Shown in pieces: positions 53,201-64,000 of a DNA stretch of 64,000 nucleotides. This stretch comes from Epinephelus fuscoguttatus (Eukaryota; Chordata; Actinopteri; Perciformes; Serranidae): positions 40,777,822-40,841,821 of the forward strand of contig NC_064753.1 in NCBI RefSeq assembly GCF_011397635.1. The letters are read 5' to 3'. The notes under the pieces are model-generated. The model searched no databases. It worked only from the letters and a program-made list of their open reading frames with translations, and was not told where the DNA came from. A program made the translations under genes and the position numbers. Numbering within the stretch: the first letter of the stretch is position 1; each line of letters starts with the position of its first letter.

Positions 53201-56200
53201 AGGGAAATGGATATTGTTTTCTATTGTTTGACTATTGTTGTGAATTTTAGTTTCTGTGCTGAGCTGTTGTGTGTTTTTTGTGCTTTGGGCAGCTGCAGAT
53301 ACCGTGCTGGTACCGTACTGTGCAGAGCATACAGATGCTGTGACAGGCTGATGTTGCAAAATGGATCCTATGTTAGCAATAACTGGTTCTTTAGCAAATA
53401 AATTTGAGACTTGGGGCTCAATGTTTATTTTGTCAAGGATACGGTCTGTGTTTGCAGCCACAGAAGGCAAAATGTTCCCCAGGTTTGTTTTATTGGGTAG
53501 AGTTACCTCCCTGCTCACTTTTATTTGCTGGCTCACCTCTCCCCTTTGCTTGTGTAAAACAGCTTCAGTAGCTACTTTACTGGGCACTGGTGTTTCTGAA
53601 ATCAGTCTGGTGGTTTGTTGTATTCCTAAGTTGAACGCACCATTTATGATCGCACTCCCTGAGAATTTGGGTTCTGACTCTGTGGCAACCAGGTTTTTAT
53701 GGTCAAATAGGTCTTTAACAGGTTTGGCAGTGACGGGGGCACTGAAACCATTGGCTGTTGATGGACTGACTCCACCAGCAGTTTGATAAGACTGGACCAG
53801 AGCTGTCTCTACTTGTCCTGACTGTTGTTTTGCGTTTCTGACTTTGGATTCTCCTTTTGTAGGTGTTTTCTCAAGATTACCACCTTTCTCTGCAACATCT
53901 ATCCCTTTTCCACTATGCTTTGTTTCTGCATTTGAATCTACTTTCACTAAGGGTAAGGAAGAACTTGACAGATCATTGCTATCAATAAGACATGGAGTCG
54001 TATTTAGCACTGCGTCTATAGAAAATACTGCCGCTCTTTGTGTGGGTACCTCACCTGCTTTAAGCATTGGTATTGGAGCCTCAGAGTATGAGGCTTTTGG
54101 TGTGGATGGATCACTTGTAGATTGTTGAATTGATTTCTGTGCCAAGCCAAGGGGAAGCTCAGGTTTTATTGTGTCCACGCTAGATGTTTTAAGTGACTGT
54201 ATTCCAATACTTTGAGCTTCAGACTGACTTTCCTCAAATGCCTCTTTGCCATGTGTGACAATCCGTTCAGCTGGAAGCTCAGAAACCTGCATAGAAGACG
54301 GAAAATCTTGATTTCCATTGAGTTGTTTTGTTGCATCAGACTTTGAGATGTGTGATCCATCTACATCAACATCTGACTGTGTTTTGTTTGAAGAGGTTTC
54401 ATTAACCCTGGGGGGTTCAGGGCTGTGATGTGATGCAATAGTCCTGATCCCACCGTAGGCAGCATACTCAGTTGGAGTAAGCCCATAATATGTTGATCGT
54501 GATTTGGGCTTTGAGGTCCCTAATGACATTTGACTCTCCAGTAGTGATGACAAAGACTTTCTTGCATCAACCACTGGAGGACGATAAGGGGACATTAGTG
54601 GACTTGGTCGAGCTTGCACTGAAATCACTGGCGTGGAGTTAAGATTTGAAGTCTTTGGTGCCGTGGAGAATGATGGAACCTTTGGCAAAGGTGAAGCTTC
54701 ACTTTCAGAAACTTGGTCTTTTATTAGTTGTGGGGTGACTGGTTCAATTAGTGTTGGTTTGCCCACAGCAGAGTCAGGTGAAGTCATACTTGATGCTAAG
54801 TTCTCTATGGGGTACAGCTCAGTATTGGCAAAGCTTAGATTTATTGCACTCCTTTGTGTATTTTGAATCTCTGTGTCTTTGTAATTGCTGGATTGTTTGA
54901 TTGAAGTAATGTGGTTATTATCAGTCTGCTTCAGTTCTTCTGTGGCAGCTTGAGGTTTAGTCATGGCGCTAGTTTGAATCACTGGTTTGTGTCTTGGAGG
55001 CTCGTTGGGAACTGCAGGATCTTGGAGACTTTTGGAAGAGCTGAAAGCAGCAAATAAAAGTGGGTTAGGTTTGGAAATTTCAATAAAGGGTGTGGATACT
55101 CGAGCTGGTGTACAAGAGGGAGTCTTAGGTCTTCCGCATGGGGTCTTGGACACATTAAGTTTCTGATCAGTTTTCAGCACTGTTACAGCTGTTTTCTTTC
55201 TGTATATGTCAGACAACAATGCTTCCTGGTAGGCTGGGTTTATTGCAGAGAGGTCCTGGATAGAAGGAGGTTTAGAGATTTCATAAAATGTTGCCTTTGA
55301 TGTGTAAATCCTGCTTTGTAGGGTGTCAGGCCTTGTCTCTTTCACTGCTTCAACAAGTGATATTTTTGAGGCGGTGATCTCAGGGGACATCTGGCTTGGA
55401 ACAAAATTGCCATTACTGATAGGTCTGGCAGTCCAAGATGCAGTCTGGCTCTGAGGGTTGTCTTTTAAACTGCCGTTTGTCTCCCTCTGGCTGGGAATAA
55501 AAGGTTGTGTCTGAGTGTTTGAAACTGATAGCAGCGCTGGAAGAGGAGGTAGGTCTGCAACCTGAGAAAGTGCCAGGCCTGGGCCACAGTTGGGGGCGGC
55601 TAGGGATAGGGTCAGGCTGTGAGTTGATATTTTAGTGCTGGCGTTAGACACACCAACTGGAGGGATTGTTGTGACTGACCCATGGGAATTTGGTGTCATG
55701 TTTGAATTGATCGTAAAAGGAAGAGGTGGTGCTGGAACTTGCTCAGGTGATGATGGGGGTGGTGAAGCCGAAGGTGGCATCATGAAAGGAGTCACGTCAT
55801 CAAATAAAAAAGAGGAGCACTCATACAGCGGAGCCACCTGCTCATCAGAAGTCTTGATCTGATTTACGTTGGACTGAGGGGGGAAGCTGCCAGTTTGGGA
55901 AGGGGGGTTGCTCCGAGGATGAGGGAATGCAGATGCAGAGTGATTGTAAAGGGAGTCAAAAGGGAAACCGGACACTGATGGGTCTGCAACATAGACTGAA
56001 TCGGGTGTTTTTGGTGGGCTGGACTGGTCACTGTGCTCGAGGTCTGTGCTTGCTTCATTGACAGGCGACAAACAGGAGCGAAAGGGGACGGGCGTCTGAG
56101 AGAGGCTGCCTTTTTTCTTGGCTCTTTTCTTCTTGAGTTTCTGAAGCCTCGCGTTGTCTTTGCCTGGTTTTGGCAGTAAGGGCGGAGGATACTGCTGGGA

Positions 56201-56245
56201 AAGGTCAGGCTCCAGCCCGTTAGTGTAACCAACTTCCATCAGCAT
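50234..56245 (-). CDS. prr33: Proline-rich protein 33-like, 2003 residues in one coding exon
   Basis: The product has no assigned biochemical function; I recall the mammalian gene as muscle-associated. The frame has 2003 codons and no intron. I start at the ATG at 56245 ([10 protein letters not shown]) because a splice acceptor (TTTTGCAG|GAGTCTG) lies ten bases upstream, which excludes the in-frame ATG at 56278. Residues 20-45 are [20 protein letters not shown] followed by KRAKKK, which I recall from PRR33-type proteins. Residues 100-1820 are low-complexity Pro/Ser/Thr/Lys-rich, probably disordered, with loose motifs such as VNTK and ETK. A likely conserved C-terminus follows: [16 protein letters not shown] (1820-1835), [12 protein letters not shown] (1891-1902), [16 protein letters not shown] (1933-1948) and [19 protein letters not shown]. 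There is no signal peptide or membrane segment. It is tail-to-tail with lsp1. A mucin- or skNAC-like name is the alternative. Confidence 0.75.
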   Translation of the reverse strand: MLMEVGYTNGLEPDLSQQYPPPLLPKPGKDNARLQKLKKKRAKKKGSLSQTPVPFRSCLSPVNEASTDLEHSDQSSPPKTPDSVYVADPSVSGFPFDSLYNHSASAFPHPRSNPPSQTGSFPPQSNVNQIKTSDEQVAPLYECSSFLFDDVTPFMMPPSASPPPSSPEQVPAPPLPFTINSNMTPNSHGSVTTIPPVGVSNASTKISTHSLTLSLAAPNCGPGLALSQVADLPPLPALLSVSNTQTQPFIPSQRETNGSLKDNPQSQTASWTARPISNGNFVPSQMSPEITASKISLVEAVKETRPDTLQSRIYTSKATFYEISKPPSIQDLSAINPAYQEALLSDIYRKKTAVTVLKTDQKLNVSKTPCGRPKTPSCTPARVSTPFIEISKPNPLLFAAFSSSKSLQDPAVPNEPPRHKPVIQTSAMTKPQAATEELKQTDNNHITSIKQSSNYKDTEIQNTQRSAINLSFANTELYPIENLASSMTSPDSAVGKPTLIEPVTPQLIKDQVSESEASPLPKVPSFSTAPKTSNLNSTPVISVQARPSPLMSPYRPPVVDARKSLSSLLESQMSLGTSKPKSRSTYYGLTPTEYAAYGGIRTIASHHSPEPPRVNETSSNKTQSDVDVDGSHISKSDATKQLNGNQDFPSSMQVSELPAERIVTHGKEAFEESQSEAQSIGIQSLKTSSVDTIKPELPLGLAQKSIQQSTSDPSTPKASYSEAPIPMLKAGEVPTQRAAVFSIDAVLNTTPCLIDSNDLSSSSLPLVKVDSNAETKHSGKGIDVAEKGGNLEKTPTKGESKVRNAKQQSGQVETALVQSYQTAGGVSPSTANGFSAPVTAKPVKDLFDHKNLVATESEPKFSGSAIINGAFNLGIQQTTRLISETPVPSKVATEAVLHKQRGEVSQQIKVSREVTLPNKTNLGNILPSVAANTDRILDKINIEPQVSNLFAKEPVIANIGSILQHQPVTASVCSAQYGTSTVSAAAQSTKNTQQLSTETKIHNNSQTIENNIHFPGEGLSLRFSQAPIVPSTPTVNTNLVGTTIDTKLPDLSVKATKSPNISGIRSPSIMTSNVPTKEPPKLTDPSENIPFNTQSSILSSSQDKIVQKASFHTKSSRTIVEAIRTRGTSLTPAADAILSTQVNTGPKLPTNYDINRVSDSTVNTKLYPQATNGIIGLLTGKTPTEHLPSLPVKTENIQTKGETEMRPASNLSQGNTVLNTPSSDTKLSNKPPAGLLPVSKSSTDLVPTGQPGGIEPIQRSRPVVGSAQAKKSSLGSNVNNIPTIETKVPNELHTEAILPIITDPAASAKSPFSRTATKPGINAAPVSGSVAETRIYTNSKADGKQIAGLLAEQRSPETSAPVNTKTTVKEQSPYIQPTQVNKSLASPPTKTKNALISKTEPSPSSSSGYVVANISSISVEKHTVASQIRSGDNIQTSVSSQTGEKQFRQSVMETKKSTETIVNTQTVSHIDNYATTNIHPLAEATRDAKATFSPSRVTKPWSTTRASPLPEPRVCNTPISAYTPTLPQSYQTPVSLNHTTETKPLPVIMKDQINPPIIPLRNNTPIGTVQPSAKSITETISKPDIKPPTTKEASVLTNSAEVKEHSQMNNINTTQATNVSKEGKLSSLNTGTSTPIQSTDPILASKPTLKVQPPTKQVKSRPSSATLERKPSVVKTDSSKSPPDLVQSSSHTGNVQPPTALPVENISPAKPATDTVMKPSIVKAALIDSATPASLPQASVSVKAPSPNRGTSPPSQQNAGLKDKDVLRTKTTAALTEAPAVEPSTKSATSTASSTADKRTVTADTSPSPIEPKAAQKPKGLKGKLSGWTRLKKHMVVEPEEPQFPEPEAKSQVDSSGSNKETDQGGDDKSAAEQSANQEVVNNNEAPKALKMWDALLFQMFSTKEKIMQQINASKKDSDKKKEPKDNQAEVPSFVNRLPILLYSPRFDARKLKEAAEKPLSKIAAVFEKGLIKRRSQDEERKDFNRKARGFGSRKPTDTDADT

Positions 56246-56255
56246 TTTCAGACTC
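56246..56255 (-). other. prr33: prr33 coding exon, short 5' UTR part and acceptor
   Basis: On the minus strand a pyrimidine-rich tract (TGTCTGTCTTTTGCAG) ends at 56256, and the exon begins GAGTCTGAAA before ATG. This is a strong acceptor that decides the start codon. Confidence 0.7.
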
Positions 56256-59200
56256 CTGCAAAAGACAGACAGACACATCGGTTTTTGTATCTTAAGCCAA
56301 AAATCTACTTGTATAATAACAGCAAAGTAGAAGCAAAGAACTCAAATTAGTCATCAAAAAAAATCATTAAAAGTTGGTTTTATCATATTTGCTTGATAAC
56401 AAAACAAATGCTTCTAACATCATTCGTAGTCAATACTAATAATGAGTCAAAGTTTCCCATAAAAAGCAGAGCCACGCTCAACCTAAAGGAGGACGTTACA
56501 CATCACATTGCTGTTTTGGCATTTGGTTTTATGGCTTTGAAAATAGATTATTAAGACATCAGCAGAAATTTGATGAAATGCAGTTTGCATGGTGTGATGT
56601 CCTCAGTCACTAAGCAGTTGGAAATGTTTAAGAGTTTTAAAGACAATGAAAAGCGCTGCTCTGTCTTTGTGTGGATCACATACAGGTGCTGTTTGGTTAC
56701 TTCAGGTGTACGGTGCTCATTCCATATTGTGAAGGGGTCTTTGTGTGGGTGTAATATGGTCTCATTAAAAATATAAAATGCAAGCTTCTTAAAAAATAAT
56801 CCAAGGCACACTGTAGTGGCCACTGCTGACAATGACCCTGATGGAGACCTGTGTTGGTCAAAATGCGTTGGTCATTTTAAATATATACTGCCATGTAAAA
56901 TAAAGGCATTTTAATTTTGCATAGTTTTAATTTTACAGTTTGCCTTGGATTGTTTTTGAAGGAGATTTGCATTTTTTATTTTACTGAGACCACATTCCAA
57001 CCGTGCAAACACCCTTCACAAGACGTTAGAACTCTGTTCCAATACAGAGTCAAACTAGAAAGTACATTTTTAATGCCAGACATTTCAGCAGCTGGCCAAA
57101 TAATCACTGAGGGTCTTGTTGCGTGTGACTTCTTGACTGACTATTCCTACTACTTCACCTTCTTCTTACACATTTCAGTCAGCATTGCAGTGTAGCATCA
57201 GCTTTTTAAAAAACCTTGACATATTCCACAGTATTGGTCTCATTCAACTATTCGTCGACATTTATGCACATTAAAGCAAGCATTGCAGTGTAGTGCAAGC
57301 TTTTCAAACAACCTTCAAATATTCCTCATTATTCATACACGCATGGCAGCTTTTCAAGGGAGCATTGCAGTATAGTGTCAGCTATTCAGCTTGAGCATTC
57401 ACACCCGCAATTTCATCAGAAATTGCATTCTCTACTTGTTGTTGTTGTTATTAGTTATGGCTATAATAGAAATTTGATTTAGGAATTTAATTGTGTGTAC
57501 GTGATGGAAATACATATTCATAATAAGTTGTTTTCCTTTCTTTTCAGCTGGACAGTTCTATGAAGATTTGTGAAACATGCTGGACATTAAATTTTGGATT
57601 CTGAAAAAAAATTATCTTTCTACAACTTCAACATTTTCTGTACTTTAAGCTTCAGGCAGGAAATGTCCTTTAATCCTGTTGTAATGACAAATTTCTTGTT
57701 GACATTTTGGTTATTATTTTACAAAAGGTAGTGAAGCAAATAGTCTTTTGTTCTGTTTATACTTGGCAGGTATTCATTGTATCCTGTGAATAATAATCTC
57801 AGCTGTGGTAAATCTTTTAATACGATGAAATAACTTCAATTAAACACATTCCTGATGTTTGGTTTCTCAGTGCTTTAGCTGTTAGAGAGTTTTGTTTTTG
57901 TTTGTTGTTTACCGTGAAGGCGAGCTCACTGTCTTCCACCGTGTCCTCAGTTTAGTGTATTCAGCTGCTTCCCAACTGCACTGATTTAACCCGTGCTAAT
58001 AGCTCCGAGACAAGTCTGCAGCTGGCTTTGGAAAACTATGAGCTCTCATGACAACGGGCTCATTAGCAGGTTTCAAAATTCTTAATTGGGTCCTGAAGAT
58101 GCTGCATGACTACAAGAAGCGTCACTCTTGGAAATAGAAAGGCACGTAAAGCTGTTGCTTATAGCGAGGCTGCTTTGAAATGATGACAAACTACTTATGA
58201 AAATAGTCTGTCAAGGAGACTGTTGGATTTAAAAATGACCTCTGGAGGAAATAAAAGTAAACCCAAAGGGAGATGACTGACACATACAGGAGGGTGAGCA
58301 GGTTCAGGCAGAGAGGAGGGGTGGCAGCATTTAGCTACTGTTCATATGCAAAGAAACTTAAAACGTGAGAAGCAGTAAACCAGATCCAAATTCCTGGGAC
58401 ATTAGCATTACAAGCTAACAATAAGACAAAGGTCAAAGGTCAGAAGCATAATTAGCTGACCGTAAATGTGACATGCACCCAGGATCATATAAGACAAACA
58501 GGTTAAGTTTTCCAGTCTGAACTGGACATATTGTATGAAAACTAACACAATATCTCAAACCATCATTAACATTTAAATGTGACTGACATTTTACAAGGGG
58601 CATTTGTCCACTATGTAATAAACGTTTACGTAGTCGTCTCGAGGCGCAACATGAGCTGAATTGTTCCCTTTCTGTCTGAATATTGGAGTGGCGCTTTGGA
58701 GTGACACTAGAAAAGGTCCGCGGTCTAATTTTAGCCCGAGGGAAATAAGAGCAAACATCCTGACACCCAGCACCTGCTGCCTGCTGTCCTGTACTCACAC
58801 AAACAGCCTCAGTCCGCTGGAAATCAATCTGCGCCCAAATCCTCCCAGAGCTGCACTGACTGCGAGCTTAGCTTCGTGTTTCGGGGCGATGATTATCATA
58901 AATTTTTATATATGTCATGCTATCATCAGTTTGGTCTGAGAGAAGCAGTAGAATTATACCCAATGGAATATTTTCTGCAAGTCTGAAAGTCTCTGTTTGA
59001 ATATCTAAAGTGACTGCAGCATAGAAATACCTCCTGTGAGATGTCTTGAAATTTAAACACTCTTAGATGTTTGACTGGTTTTGAACAAATGTTTAACACA
59101 AATCCCTGTTGTCAAAGCGACTACTGCAGTCACAGTGACAAGGAGGGCAGCTGACACATGAGAAGTCCCCCTTTTAAGGCTCTGGGGTTGGATATCTGGG

Positions 59201-59371
59201 AGGCTTCCACTTCAGCAGCTCAAAAGAGGAAAGTATAAGATTAGCTTTGTGATAAAACTGTGCCATGACCTCAATCTATCTAGCTTTAAAGAGCGCAATA
59301 TGAAACAAAATGGAGGACAAGCTCTTAATTAATCATTACGCTGTTAACCTGTGAATCTGAGCAACACTTAC
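56256..59371. other. Predicted prr33 intron, no coding feature
   Basis: If the non-coding exon at 59372-59412 is right, this is a 3.1-kb 5' UTR intron. The stretch 57180-57390 repeats 'AGCATTGCAGT(G/A)TAG' three times at irregular spacing. No exon or named element is seen. Confidence 0.45.
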
Positions 59372-59412
59372 CTGAGGTGGAACTAGGTGTTGCTCGTGTT
59401 GTGCTGGACAGC
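59372..59412 (-). other. prr33: Predicted non-coding 5' exon of prr33
   Basis: On the minus strand, GGTTTGCAG|GCTGTCC…CACCTCAG|GTAAGTGTTG frames a 41-base exon with consensus signals at both ends and no ATG. It is the only well-formed exon upstream of the prr33 acceptor that I found. Any further 5' exon and the promoter are not identified. Confidence 0.5.
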
Positions 59413-60469
59413 CTGCAAACCAAACAGTCAGTGTAAGAAGGGAGCTACAAGGACAATTCATTCATTTACAATTAATATTAAATAAACAGGCCAAGAATAA
59501 AAAAAGGTAGAATCAATGTGCTGGTGTGCAGGATTTGTTAATCACTGACTCGTGCTTACATGTATCTGTCATGGCACCAAACTGTGCAGAAACGTTCAAC
59601 ATGGTAAACACTGCTCTGCAAGCTCTGCCTCTCAATGTCTGATATGCATCATGCGTTTAAGATTTCAGATCGTGCACGTGCCTCTATCAAATCCTATGCA
59701 GCATTTGCAGGTTAGCGCCAAGCCGACAGGTCAGGACCACTCTGCAGTACCACCAGCTTGTCAATCAACAGACACTGAGTTTGACTGGTTTACCTTGGGC
59801 GAGCGGCTGTCGGGACAAACTGCTCTCTGCTCTGTTAATCCCGGCTCAGAGTGCCACAGGGCCACTCATCCTGAAGTGAACTGAAGCCTTAGGGAGCGAG
59901 CCACCGTGCCCGTGGCCACTCCAAAAATAAAACTGTTGCCTTCAGTGTGTGTTGCAGGGGCAGATGGGGGGTTTCCAGGCCACCTGAGATGGCTGAGGTG
60001 CAGCCCCTACAGGCAGTCGGCAGACACCTCCACCTGAAGGAAGGTGGTTGTTTTTGTCAGCTCAGCAGACCAGTGGGAAGAAATCCAGTACACAGTCACA
60101 ACATGAGCCTGTGACTGACATCAAACAAGGCTGAGTTCAGAGTTTTTTTTAACCCAGCCTTTATCAAAGCGTTGTTTACCAATACAACCTCAATGTCACC
60201 TTCAGTTCACGTTAGCTTAATGAGGCATTCAAAGGCTGCGTTAAAGCTCAATTTACAAGGTTTGACCAACTTTATTTTTTGTTTCCTGATAGATCTAACA
60301 GAAACCTTGATTTAGGTAGACTCACAAGTCAGTCTTTAGACGCTTTGCTTAACTAAAGACTGATGACTTTCTCCTGATTTCTGATTTCTCCTGATTTTGT
60401 GTTTAGGTGGGCAGATACAATTTCAGAGTTTAAAAACACTCCCTACGTTGCAGAACCAGTAGTAAATCT
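59413..60469. other. Intergenic DNA upstream of prr33, no feature supported
   Basis: A 110-codon frame (59552-59884) has no domain features. The prr33 promoter may lie here or further right, but no TATA box or CpG-rich start is convincing. Confidence 0.4.
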
Positions 60470-61460
60470 GCAGGGCGGTCCTTCGGTGGCTCGCTGAACT
60501 CTTGTGCTTGTAAACATAGTCCCACTAGAAACACGTGTAGCGGTACAAAATGGCTCAGCCGTGCTCGCAGAAAACGCCGTCAAAGTTCAGTGGATGTTTG
60601 TCGCGTTTGCAGCGACACATTCTCGCCAACTAAAAGAAACAAACATAATCTTTTACAAGGCCATGACTCATCCGTCTGGCCGGACTATAGAGAGAATCGC
60701 CTTGTTGTTTACAAATACTTCAGGGTAGAAAACCAGCAGAGTTTTTAGCTATATATATAGCCTATATATCACATTTTTCACATCACCGTTTGGACCGATG
60801 TTTGTAAAGTCTATAAACACAATGATTGAACAAACATTACTATTTCTGTGTGCACGTTTAGCTGGGCTAACCGTTAGCTGTTAGCCCTGTTAGCTGTTAG
60901 CGGTGTCTGTAATAGGTAATAACTCATTAAACGGTCCGTGAAGAAAATATTTTTTCCAGCGGATATCTTAGTTACAACATGATTGAGCTAGCAAAGCAGT
61001 TTTGTGTTGCTATGTGTGGTATTTATTCAGTTTTGGGAAATCACGATGTCTAGAAAGCATCAGTGGCTGCAGCTGACAGGGACAGCTAACACTAGCAGCA
61101 AAGCTAACAACAGGACGTCATCTGTTAAAAGCCTCCCGTTGTCAGATATGACATGAAACTACTCCAGTTAGCTCAATCATGTTGTAACTAAGACATCCGC
61201 TGGAAAAAATATTTTCTTCACGGATGAGCACACGTTTGATAAAACGGAGTTAAATCTCTCGGCATCCATTTTCAAGCTCTCTGTGTGTTTGTTTCCTTGC
61301 GGACGAGAAAAGGAGGAGCGCACATTTCCGAAAAGGCGTGTCCTTTTCAAAAATGCAAGAGGCGTTGCTTTGTTGCCGGCCGTTTTCGCCGGTGTGTTAA
61401 ACACACTTTAGAAAGGAGTGTCCCCAGACTATCAGAAGGCGGAGATCTCTGATTGTCTGG
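60470..61460. repeat. Repeat block with a 56-bp inverted repeat
   Basis: 60935-60990 and 61169-61224 are reverse complements with a single mismatch (GATATC against GATGTC), separated by 178 bases. The surrounding sequence, including 'ACAAAATGGCTCAGCCGTGC' near 60546, resembles a repeat I recall from fish. A 74-codon frame at 60504-60728 shows no domain. Confidence 0.7.
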
Positions 61461-61625
61461 TGGCGAGACTATGATTTAGGCTGCATTTACATGGAATCAG
61501 GCAGACGGCAAAGTGGATGTCATTTTAGTGGACAGGAGCAGGAAGGTAAAATGAGGTTAGGCCAGCAGAGAATACCTGCAATAGTGATGGTAGACGGCAC
61601 TGCCATCCAGAGTTAAAAAATGTAG

Positions 61626-61831
61626 TAACACCTTCCAATAAGGTACACAAAAAAACAAGTAGTTACCTCAGTCATTATCAATTAACTAATCATTAACTAA
61701 TGATTGGCTACTATATCACATTTGATTGGAACTTACTCAAGAACTAACCATTAACTAACACTTAGATCCTAATTCGTACCTCATTTCCTCAGTAACTACT
61801 AATTTTTTGCGCACCTTATTGTAAAGTGTTA
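61626..61831. mobile_element. 206-bp MITE
   Basis: The left end, TAACACCTTCCAATAAGGTA then CACAAAAAAA, mirrors the right end, whose complement reads TAACACTTTACAATAAGGTG then CGCAAAAAAT. The inverted match extends about 40 bases with few differences. The interior is a string of ATTAACTAA-type motifs. It is non-coding, and no clear target duplication is seen. Confidence 0.75.
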
Positions 61832-62017
61832 GCTAAAATTTGAACTTTTTTGCCATACTCCATGATGGAATTTATGAGCAGATGTTAAGTAGCTCCTTCA
61901 CACAAGGAGAAAATATGGGCAATCTGGACAATTACGGGACATTATTAGACTAATTGCTTAAAATAATAAACACAAAATAATTTTATTTAATCTTATCTTA
62001 CTACATCTTACTATATA

Positions 62018-62760
62018 ATGACTAAAACTCTGCCTGTGTGTGTGTGTGTGTGTCTGTTCCACGTTTTTCTCCTCACTGACTTGGTCAATCCATGTGAAAT
62101 TTGGCACAGTGGTAGAGGGTCATGGGAGGATGCCAATGAAGCAATATTACATCAATTGGCCAAAGGGGGGCGCTATAGCAACCGATTGAAATTGCAAACT
62201 TTGAATGGGTATATCTCATGCCCTGTATGTCATAGAGACATGAAACTTTGCACAGAGATGCCTCTCGTCATGAGGAACACATTTGCCTCAAGAACCCATA
62301 ACTTCCGGTTAAATAGATTTTCCGCCATTTTGAATTTTTTGAAAAACACTTGAAATCCATCTCTTCCTAGGAAGTTTGACCGATCTGCATGAATATTGTG
62401 GAGGGCGTGGCTCATCACATAAAGGTGTATAACATCTCAAGGGTTTCACCTATCACCATGCAACTTTGTAGGCATATGACCACACATAATCTGAGGGGAC
62501 CCCTCCATTATTGACCCCATCAAACAAAATGGGGGCGCTAGAGAGCTCATTTCTTATCTAGGCCTAACTGCCATATGGATTTTTACTAAACTTGGTAGAT
62601 ATGTAGAACAGGACGCCTCAAGGTGACTGGAGAAATTTAACTGTAATTGGCAACTGGGTGGCGCTATAACAACAGAAAAATGCTTAAAAATGGCTAAAAT
62701 GCGACCGATCGCTGTGGCTCCCCCTGTGGACCAGTGTTGTTGTTGTATGGTATGCTGTAC
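62018..62760. repeat. Dispersed fish repeat with GGGGCGCTA motifs
   Basis: It has 'GGGGCGCTATAGCAACCGAT', 'GGGGGCGCTAGAGAGCTCAT' and 'GGTGGCGCTATAACAACAGA' at about 190-350 base intervals, with linking text such as 'CATGAAACTTTGCACAGAGA'. I recall this style from unclassified fish repeats. The 111-codon frame inside is not a gene. Confidence 0.55.
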
Positions 62761-63354
62761 ATAATCACGGAAACTGTCAGTGTGTCATTCTGTCTGTCCC
62801 ACGTTTTTCAGAAACTCTGTCTGAATACATTGCTCTTCTTAATGGGTTCAGTTGACTATTTAATCTGCAATTTCCTATGACCTGTATCCCAAACACACAC
62901 CATGTGAAACTGTACGTGAGCAACTGTGCACTCAATGGGTATGGACTAGTATATTTTATTCCATTCTTTGTGGACAATATATATATATATATATTTTTGT
63001 TTTTTTTTAAACAATTTTATTTAACAGGGACCATGTGTTATAAACATTAATCTCGAATCGCAAGAAGAGATGCATAACACCAGATTTAGCTAACACCTAG
63101 TTTCCATCTGCGGTCCCCACATAGAATAACAAATAACAAAAAATAAAAACAAGTCATATCCCACCAACTAAAGTGCTTATGGCATATAAACCTCCATTTA
63201 TACACATAGAAATACCCACACACACACAAACACACATGCATATATATACAAAGACAAAGCAGCATAAAACGGGAGATTTCAAGATTGCAACATCTCCATG
63301 TGTGTTTCATTTTGTTGTCCTGCCATTCTGTCGGACTGTTTGTTTATCCCTGTA
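62761..63354. other. Repeat-derived intergenic DNA
   Basis: An (AT)n run sits at about 62979-62994. 63005-63120 ('TTTTATTTAACAGGGACCAT'; 'CTAGTTTCCATCTGCGGTCC') is a copy of the repeat at 31563-31660. No gene is seen. Confidence 0.5.
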
Positions 63355-63697
63355 GTCTAGACCAGTGGTTCCCAACTGGTGGGTCCTAGTCCAAAAGTGA
63401 GTCACAGGTTCATTCTGAATGGACTGCAAGTGACTTGAAAATGTTTTAAGTTTGTAAACAACACACTTTATTTTTAAATACAGTGAATATATATATATCA
63501 CAGAGCTTTTATTCTAAAGTGGGGTTTCCTGTTGTAGAGTGACTAATGGACTGCTACTTAACAGAGACAAACTAGCTTGACGACATGGCTGAACGCTAGT
63601 ATGACACTGAATGTATCAAACTGTGTGGACCTTGAACAATGACTAAGGAGAAATCTAGACACTGTGGCAGGACCATTTGGGAACCACTGGTCTAGAC
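63355..63697. mobile_element. hAT MITE with intact inverted ends and 8-bp duplication
   Basis: The element 63363-63689 (327 bp) begins CAGTGGTTCCCAA and ends in the exact complement. It is flanked by GTCTAGAC at 63355-63362 and 63690-63697, the 8-bp duplication expected of hAT transposition. Because GTCTAGAC is its own complement, the visible inverted match extends past the element into the duplication. No transposase remains. The end at 11278 belongs to the same family. Confidence 0.92.
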
Positions 63698-64000
63698 AGT
63701 GTTGTCTGTCTGTCGTCTACTGTCTGCCTGATTCCACGTGAATGCAGCATTTTATGTCTTTTTATTAGTAGAAAGAGAAGATTTACGGCTTTAAAGTCCA
63801 AAATGATGCTACGTCTGGTGGCAAAGATACAACAAAATGTCAAGTTTCTTAAAACCATAGCTGTGTCTTAAGTATTTTAATAAGGTTGCATTGAAGGACT
63901 GTGAACCTATCCGTTGCATAACACCCGGACTGTGTGTAGCTGTGATTTGACTACACTCACAGCGCCCGTCAACTGCTGCGATTACACATGTTGCCATGCG
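63698..64000. other. Window end, no feature supported
   Basis: No exon or named repeat is recognised in the last 300 bases. Confidence 0.5.

Noticed and set aside
50519..55862. Plus-strand frames of 60-141 codons across prr33
   Set aside because: They are shadows on the strand opposite a single long, compositionally coherent coding exon.
56246..56278. Upstream in-frame ATG at 56278 as the prr33 start
   Set aside because: A strong splice acceptor ends at 56256, so the 11 extra codons are intronic. The next ATG, at 56245, gives the N-terminus that resembles the family.
1..64000. A new defence, toxin or biosynthetic system
   Set aside because: Both strands were read for clustered unknown genes. 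Only three ordinary vertebrate genes and mobile-element debris are supported.

Overview
This is a piece of vertebrate nuclear genome, almost certainly from a teleost fish. Genes are split by GT/AG introns, intergenic and intronic DNA is AT-rich and packed with degenerate mobile elements, and several repeats are of kinds typical of teleosts (a tRNA-derived SINE with a conserved LINE-like tail, an L2-like LINE 3' end, an L1-like fragment, hAT, Harbinger, piggyBac-like and Tc1 relics). The gene content supports this: a small secreted multi-CTLD lectin of a type expanded in fish, followed by lsp1 and prr33. As I recall it, LSP1 and PRR33 are also neighbours on human 11p15.5. I see no bacterial operon, CRISPR array, integrated virus or new defence system.

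Layout. (1) About 1.0-10.1 kb, + strand: a five-exon gene for a 375-residue secreted protein with three C-type lectin-like domains. Its introns hold an L2-like LINE relic, a 675-bp foldback element and a SINE with a 17-bp target-site duplication. (2) 10.1-22.9 kb: intergenic, with no gene I can support. It holds a 20-unit AATAAA-bearing minisatellite, L1 and other LINE relics, perfect hairpins and a Harbinger-like element nested in an older repeat. (3) 22.9-47.9 kb, + strand: lsp1 (lymphocyte-specific protein 1), 15 exons, 528 residues predicted, with an 11-kb first intron full of repeats. (4) 47.9-49.75 kb: a repeat-filled gap between two convergent 3' ends. (5) 49.75-59.4 kb, - strand: a 2003-residue Pro/Ser/Thr-rich protein encoded in one 6-kb coding exon, called prr33 from its ends and its position, with a spliced non-coding 5' exon at 59.37-59.41 kb. 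(6) 59.4-64.0 kb: repeats only, including a hAT MITE with an intact 8-bp duplication.

The genes do not form a pathway. lsp1 encodes a leukocyte F-actin-binding phosphoprotein, prr33 a protein of unknown function that I recall as muscle-associated, and the lectin is probably an extracellular recognition protein whose sugar-binding motifs look degenerate. The most useful observations are the full exon models (including a 24-nt exon and a stop-bearing exon contributing only 8 coding nt to lsp1), the giant single-exon prr33, a uORF whose stop overlaps the lectin start codon, and several insertions whose target-site duplications or nesting can be read directly.
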